From NCBI GenBank assembly GCA_021828185.1, contig JAKASI010000004.1, forward strand, positions 62,001 to 126,000: a DNA stretch of 64,000 bases, read 5' to 3'. Source of the DNA: an archaeon (GTDB lineage Archaea; Thermoproteota; Nitrososphaeria; Nitrososphaerales; UBA183). The position numbers were made by a program, and so were the translations under genes. Below, one piece after another: positions 59,473 through 64,000 of this stretch (positions within the stretch are counted from its first letter, which is position 1; each line of letters opens with the position of its first letter). The notes beneath the pieces are model-generated. The model ran no database searches, was not told where the DNA came from, and saw nothing but the letters and a program-made list of their open reading frames with translations.

Positions 59473-60171
59473 ATGACAGCTGTAGTGACCGAGCGTCTTC
59501 CTACGAGGGTGATTGGCCTCGACCCGCTTATCCAGGGAGGTCTTCAGCAGGGCGACTTCGTCTTGCTCGTCGGAGGAATAGGCACTGGCAAGACGATTTT
59601 CTCTTCTCAGTTCGTCTACAATTCTGCGAAGCTCTCAGGGGAACCAGCTGTCTTCGCCACTTTCGAGGAAGACATCTCCAGCCTGAAACGTAACATGAAG
59701 CTCTTCGAGATGGACTTCGACCCCCTTGAGAAGGAGAAGAAGGTCAAGCTCATCGACCTCGAGTCGCTCGAGGGGAGGGGGATGGGGTCGAACATCGAGA
59801 CACTCCTGGGGGCACTGGACGACATAGGCGCAAAACGCTTGGTTGTGGACTCACTCACCGCTTTCCTTAGCGGGGCCAAAGAGAAGTTCGACTACAGCTT
59901 CCTGATGCACCTGGTCTACAAGACCCTGAAGCGCGAGGGGATTACGACTCTGATGACGGTCAGCAAGTACCAGGGGGACCAGCCGATGAATAGCGGGATT
60001 GAGGAGTTCGTGGCTGACGGGATATTCCTCCTCGAGAACTACACCAGCAAGAACATGGAACTGAGGACGAGGTTCCTCATCAGGAAGCTGAGAGGGACCG
60101 AGCACAGCAGGAAGTACCACACGGTGGCCTTCACCCCTCAGGGGATCAACATCCTGCCGTACTTCGACTAG
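59473..60171 (+). CDS. KaiC-like single-domain RecA ATPase
   Basis: A 232-residue paralog of the gene at 55628: TRVIGLDPLIQGGLQQGDFV, Walker A GGIGTGKT (about 34-41), EPAVFATFEEDISSLKRNMK, Walker B region AKRLVVDSLTAFLSG, and MELRTRFLIRKLRG late. Likely an ATPase switch in a signalling pathway with the 7TM-DUF835-like proteins. ATG 59473 fits a leaderless start. Confidence 0.88.
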   Translation: MTAVVTERLPTRVIGLDPLIQGGLQQGDFVLLVGGIGTGKTIFSSQFVYNSAKLSGEPAVFATFEEDISSLKRNMKLFEMDFDPLEKEKKVKLIDLESLEGRGMGSNIETLLGALDDIGAKRLVVDSLTAFLSGAKEKFDYSFLMHLVYKTLKREGITTLMTVSKYQGDQPMNSGIEEFVADGIFLLENYTSKNMELRTRFLIRKLRGTEHSRKYHTVAFTPQGINILPYFD

Positions 60172-60278
60172 ACCCCCCAGTCCTGGCATTACTGTACCGA
60201 GCTTGGCGGTCAGCGCCGCCGAAATGTACGGACTTTCCATCTTGGCGCCTCCAATAATCAGGAAAACGGTAAAATCGA

Positions 60279-60287
60279 CTATAATAC
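60279..60287 (+). promoter_or_regulatory. TATA-like box for the secreted protein gene
   Basis: CTATAATAC is centred about 29 nt before ATG 60312. Confidence 0.5.
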
Positions 60288-60311
60288 GCTAATCTGCCCA
60301 TCGCGGCTGCA

Positions 60312-61319
60312 ATGAAAACGAATAGGTCAGTGACAATGGCATTGCTTTCAGTCGCAACAGCGCTTATCATCATTTCGCCAACGGCAATGGCTGCCTCTCC
60401 CCTGACCCAACTGAACCTCGACACACTCCCGGTCTACAACTCCTACCTCCCCTATCCTTCTCCACCAGGTAACTACGGTGGAGCCATCACGAATGCGGGA
60501 AACCAGCAATATGTCATCATGGGAGGTGTGGCCGCTAAGGACGGGGTCGTCTTCTCTGCACCGGTCCCAGCTGGCACGCACGTGCAATTCAGGTTGCAGG
60601 TCAGCGTCGTAGGGCTAAGCACGTCCGGAAGCGGGAGCCTCAGTGTTCCTTCCGGCGGCGCTAATGGCCGTGGCGAGGCCGGGGTCGTGAATATCCAGAT
60701 TACCGACGCAGTGGCCGCTCAGACTTTTGGCAACAGCGAAATGCCACTATTCTTCACAGGCATAGCCACTCTCGGCGGACAGGGACCTAGTGTGCCGGTA
60801 ATGGTCGAATCGGCATACTGGAACCCGTTCGGTGGCCCAATAGTGATAGCAAGTGCGGACGGCACCTCCGTCTTCCTCGTCATCACCTACTCCGTCGCGA
60901 CAATCGACTGGAGTGGGGTCGAAGTCGACAGCGTGGTAGCAGGAACTCTGGGCTCGACCGCTGTCACGGGATTCACCACCAACATCGCCAACGCCCATGA
61001 GAATCTGGTGACCGGCGTAGAGCAGGATAGCGGACAAATACTCTTCTACGGGTTCACCTCCGTGGCAGATGGCTCCCCTATCTCTCAGCTAGCCGCCAGT
61101 GGCAGCTACAACGGATTGACCAAGTTCACCTCCGCCGGGGGTATAGACTGCAGCGGGGCCTTCGGAGTTCCGTGCTTCCTCACCGGCGCGTCATCCTCGG
61201 GTCAGTTCGTCATGCACTCTGCTGATGGCGCACTGATTAATGGGAAATACGCAACCACTTGGTCTGTGCCTTCGACCTTCACATCAACCACCATCACCGC
61301 AACAGTCACACAGCATTAG
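60312..61319 (+). CDS. secreted beta-rich protein of unknown function
   Basis: A 335-residue protein with a signal peptide (SVATALIIISPTAMAASPLT, cleavage near AMA-AS) and a Gly/Ser-rich beta-type body (QFRLQVSVVGLSTSGSGSLS, VFLVITYSVATIDWSGVEVD). Two cysteines late (GGIDCSGAFGVPCFLTG) could form a disulfide. No anchor is seen, so it is probably released. No family recognised. A strong hairpin with T-run follows directly. Confidence 0.7.
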   Translation: MKTNRSVTMALLSVATALIIISPTAMAASPLTQLNLDTLPVYNSYLPYPSPPGNYGGAITNAGNQQYVIMGGVAAKDGVVFSAPVPAGTHVQFRLQVSVVGLSTSGSGSLSVPSGGANGRGEAGVVNIQITDAVAAQTFGNSEMPLFFTGIATLGGQGPSVPVMVESAYWNPFGGPIVIASADGTSVFLVITYSVATIDWSGVEVDSVVAGTLGSTAVTGFTTNIANAHENLVTGVEQDSGQILFYGFTSVADGSPISQLAASGSYNGLTKFTSAGGIDCSGAFGVPCFLTGASSSGQFVMHSADGALINGKYATTWSVPSTFTSTTITATVTQH

Positions 61320-61330
61320 CTGCAGACGGG

Positions 61331-61364
61331 TGCGCGCAGGGCCATAGCCCTGCGCGTGTTTTTT
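61331..61364 (+). terminator. hairpin plus T-run, bacterial-style intrinsic terminator
   Basis: CGCGCAGGGC (61333-61342), a 4-nt CATA loop, and GCCCTGCGCG (61347-61356) form a perfect 10-bp stem, followed by T6 (61359-61364). It starts about 12 nt after the stop of the secreted protein gene. This GC-rich hairpin plus U-run is unusual for archaea, where T-runs alone suffice. Confidence 0.75.
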
Positions 61365-61535
61365 CCCAGATGCCTAGCGGAGCTATAGAACGCACACAAG
61401 AGTTCCTTCCGCCGCATCGTACCTACGGCCCGGAGATGAATTCAGAGAAGAAAGCATTAACGTCAGGTTCAGAGCACGATGGACCAGATGGGAAGAGGAA
61501 CCCAGGGCCCAATCTCCTGTTGGAGATGAAATAGC

Positions 61536-62915
61536 ATGGCCCCAAGTTCATTCGGCCCCGAGATAGTGCCGGCGATCCAGCTCGCCACGATGGCAATTAC
61601 CATCGTCTCTGCGTATTTCGTCTCCAGGCAACAGGCACGCACCTACGGGCACACGCGCAACTTCCTAGCCCTGGTGCACGTATTCTTTCTGGCTGTCGTC
61701 GTTCTCGAGTTCCTTCGCAACTTCTACTCATCCCCTGGGTTCATTACGATTTACACCGAGGGGGCCACGACGTTCATCCTGATCGACGTAGTCCTGTTGA
61801 CCCTGGTGGCAGCATCCTTCTACTACCGTCCTTCAGCCCAGGGAGGCGGGTCGCCACTCCTCGGCCTCTTGAAACGGAAGTGGCACGCGCTTGCCTTTGC
61901 AGCATTCATGGCGTACGTCGCGCTGGCGGAAACCTACCTCTTTGCTTACCAGCCGTTCACTTCTTCGGAGATCACCAACATAGCGGGAGTCACCCTGTAT
62001 GACACGGTGTTCGACGCCTCTTACGTCGACCTCCTATTCTTGGTTCTCGTTCTGTTCGCGCTCTACCCTTCGATGCTACTTTTGCTCTCTAGGAGGAGAA
62101 CCAACGACAAGGGGGTGAGACGGGCGCTTCTCATCCTCCCGATATGCTGGGGAGCCATCGGACTTGAGTTCCTGATATTCAACGGCTATCTCCTGATCAT
62201 AGGGATAGACGCGAGTTCGTTGGGTTATCTCATCGGCGCAACTGTCTTCCTCATCACGGCTCGAACCTTCAGGCAAGCGACTACATTCGCCACCTTGTTC
62301 GCAACTGTAGCGGCAGTGCCTGCTACCTCAGCCGTCTCAACGTTCTCTTCCAAGCTGGGTGTAGCGCAGGGGTTCTCGGAGGGGAGGTTGATGCTTTTTG
62401 AAACAAGCTCTTCTACCGACTTTGAAGAGGCAGTCCTCAACTTCATCCGGGAAGTGGTGTCAGGCGGAAGCACCGCTTTCGTGTTCACGTCCAAAGGGTC
62501 TCCGGTCTATGACACAGTGAGTAAAGAAGCAGGGGTCAGGGTCTACGTCTTCTCGTCCAGCGTCAGCTATCCGAAAGAGACTGAGAAAAGGGACGAGATA
62601 CTCGTCCCGGCGAACGACATCCCGATTCTGCTTGACGTGATGAGCAAGTTCGTCTCCGTGAATCCAGGTGCCAAGATTGCGATCGTCTTTGACAGCCTTT
62701 CTGACGTCGTGCTCTCGCAAGGGGTTCAGGAGTGCTACAAATTCGTCCGACAGGCAAGCGCAATCTTGAACCTCCCGAACATTTCATCGCTGTTCCTCCT
62801 TACTCTCGGGGCCCATGACGACCAGACCGTGAGCCTCGTCAAGAGTCTGTTCCCGAACCACCTCCTCCTCGACCAGTCAGGGCTGAAAATCACGCGGAGC
62901 GGGCCGAAGGCGTGA
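61536..62915 (+). CDS. 7TM protein with DUF835-like C-terminal domain
   Basis: A 459-residue intact paralog of the genes at 44476 and 54249: about seven hydrophobic segments (FLALVHVFFLAVVVLEFLRN, AFAAFMAYVALAETYLFAYQ, LLILPICWGAIGLEFLIF), then the soluble part (EGRLMLFETSSSTDFEEAVL, TAFVFTSKGSPVYDTVSK, DIPILLDVMSKF, AKIAIVFDSLSDVVLSQGVQ). No ATP loop, so the RecA-like part may only bind a partner such as a KaiC homolog. ATG 61536. Confidence 0.72.
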   Translation: MAPSSFGPEIVPAIQLATMAITIVSAYFVSRQQARTYGHTRNFLALVHVFFLAVVVLEFLRNFYSSPGFITIYTEGATTFILIDVVLLTLVAASFYYRPSAQGGGSPLLGLLKRKWHALAFAAFMAYVALAETYLFAYQPFTSSEITNIAGVTLYDTVFDASYVDLLFLVLVLFALYPSMLLLLSRRRTNDKGVRRALLILPICWGAIGLEFLIFNGYLLIIGIDASSLGYLIGATVFLITARTFRQATTFATLFATVAAVPATSAVSTFSSKLGVAQGFSEGRLMLFETSSSTDFEEAVLNFIREVVSGGSTAFVFTSKGSPVYDTVSKEAGVRVYVFSSSVSYPKETEKRDEILVPANDIPILLDVMSKFVSVNPGAKIAIVFDSLSDVVLSQGVQECYKFVRQASAILNLPNISSLFLLTLGAHDDQTVSLVKSLFPNHLLLDQSGLKITRSGPKA

Positions 62916-63016
62916 GGGCCCGGAGGGACGCGGGAAAGCCCGACTATCCAGTTCTCTGGAAGGTGGTGATTGCGCACACGGCTATCGGACTTCGGAACTT
63001 GTCGGGGTGACTGCTG

Positions 63017-63241
63017 CTAACTGGCTCCCCTTTGGGCCTTTCGGAGTGCCAGGGCGCACACCACCATTACCGGGATATACACCCCCAGCGAATAGAGAAC
63101 GCTGGATGTCTCGCTTCCGAGTTGATAGATCGGACTGCCAACGAGCTGCACTATCAGGAACAGTATAAGGATGCCGATGATGCAGGCAACTACCAGTTTC
63201 ATGTTCCCACTTTCCGTCCCAGCGAGAGTCCCGTCGCCCAA
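63017..63241 (-). CDS. two-helix membrane protein
   Basis: A 74-residue protein with two hydrophobic segments (VVACIIGILILFLIVQLVG and LGVYIPVMVVCALALRK). TTG 63241 comes directly after the stop of the carotenoid gene; ATG 63202 (MKLVVAC) is the alternative start. Short hydrophobic genes at this position sometimes encode carotenoid cyclase subunits, but these sequences do not show that motif clearly. Confidence 0.55.
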   Translation of the reverse strand: MGDGTLAGTESGNMKLVVACIIGILILFLIVQLVGSPIYQLGSETSSVLYSLGVYIPVMVVCALALRKAQRGAS

Positions 63242-63244
63242 GGT

Positions 63245-64000
63245 CTACACCCCGAGCCCCGCTAGGTAGTCGAGGAAGCCAGCGAAGTAGAACAGCAGGG
63301 CGAAAATGAGTAGTTCTACCGTGACAATCCGGAAAATGAACTTTCGAAGGTCGGGTTCATCGGCGCCTGTTCCACTTTGTCTGAACATGTATTGTTCGAC
63401 CCTGCTCAGGATGGGGAGTGGCCTGTTGCTGAAAATGGTGTCTTGGGCGATGAGATAATAGAAGAAAACAAGGAGGAACCAGCCGCAGAAGTTTACGATA
63501 GGTGTCCCTAGGAACCGAAAAGACCCGGAAAGCCAAACCCAGAGGCCGTTGCTCGAAGCCGAAGGGTCCAGCATGAGGTCGACATCCACTGCGAATGGCC
63601 CGGCCGCAGCTGCCTGGATGACGCCTCGGCTTCGGTTGAGGAGCGTATCATGGAATATGATGTAACCGGACATTGCGACAATGAACCATCCCAAGAGAAT
63701 CCACAGAGGAACCGCGCCCACCCAGAACAGATACCCGGGAAACCGGGGAAACAGTTGGCCCATGTATTGGTAGTAAGTGTATTCTCCCGCGACAACCGAG
63801 AGGTTCTCGAGAAGCGCCGTCCAGAGCACGGCTCCTGCAGGAAAATACCCGTCTTCTTGGCGCCATGCCTTTTGCTTGCGGCATAGGTCAGTACCGCGGC
63901 TAGGACGATCGTGCCAAGTTCCGCGACAACCGGAGAAGCGAGGCTTCCAGCCGACTGTGGTTCTATTCCTCCGGCGGGTTGTGCCTCGCCAGCTTCGTCC
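63245..64000 (-). pseudogene. CruF-like carotenoid hydratase, 5' partial and frameshifted
   Basis: From GTG 63829 the frame encodes 194 residues of the DUF422/CruF family: GEYTYYQYMGQLFPRFPGYL, PLWILLGWFIVAMSGYIIFH, VDVDLMLDPSASSNGLWVWL, SFRFLGTPIVNFCGWFLLVF. CruF adds water to psi-end carotenoids or participates in C50 carotenoid synthesis. Upstream, another frame carries the expected N-terminal part (VVAELGTIVLAAVLTYAASK, then RHGAKKTGIFL) up to the window edge, so a one-nucleotide shift lies near 63840 (a TTTT run). It continues beyond 64000. Confidence 0.7.

Noticed and set aside
1..64000. CRISPR arrays, insertion sequences or prophage
   Set aside because: No regularly spaced direct repeats, cas genes, transposase signatures or structural phage genes were seen.

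Overview
The window reads as chromosomal DNA of a GC-rich archaeon. It encodes a TFIIB-type initiation factor, a prenyl-diphosphate synthase next to a UbiA prenyltransferase, KaiC-like RecA ATPases, several small archaeal winged-helix regulators, an ER-type (Ser/His) signal peptidase, and many genes whose start codon lies about 26 nt downstream of a TATA-like box, as expected for leaderless archaeal transcripts. A lineage within or near Nitrososphaerota or Bathyarchaeia is my guess from overall flavour; no rRNA gene is present to settle it.

Layout. 0-8 kb: SIMPL-domain protein, isoaspartyl peptidase, a VapBC pair followed by a PadR regulator, an NCS1 permease, a hendecad coiled-coil protein, a decayed AbrB/VapC pair, and a ribbon-helix-helix plus retropepsin-like pair. 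8-11 kb: secreted and Ser/Thr-rich surface proteins. 10.8-15.6 kb: a heptose-activation cluster (GHMP kinase, sedoheptulose-7-P isomerase, HAD phosphatase, 49-aa protein, nucleotidyltransferase, transaldolase) interrupted by an AT-richer island with a nuclease-like gene. 16-29 kb: MFS transporter, M61 peptidase, TrmO, site-2 protease with a chagasin-like tail, TrmB and TFB regulators, small membrane proteins. 29-36 kb: P-type ATPase, HtrA protease, chagasin-like protein. 37.4-43.5 kb: a TasA/AbpA-like fibre cluster with five secreted subunits, a zinc-ribbon membrane protein, a SipW-like signal peptidase and a novel polytopic protein. 43.5-63 kb: sensory genes (V4R proteins, KaiC-like ATPases, three 7TM-DUF835-like paralogs of which one is dead), an ArsB/NhaD transporter, a GT-C glycosyltransferase, a VWA protein and an isoprenoid operon. 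The right edge enters a CruF-like carotenoid gene.

How the genes may work together. The sugar-nucleotide cluster, GT-C transferase, fibre cluster and secreted proteins point to investment in a glycosylated cell surface. The KaiC, V4R, DUF835-like and winged-helix genes look like a local sensing and regulation set.

Two window-wide features matter. First, about ten genes are broken by single frameshifts or in-frame stop codons; some frameshifts sit at short homopolymers, so assembly indels must be excluded before calling them all pseudogenes. Second, at least three genes appear to start at CTG, twice within a CTGA overlap with the previous gene.
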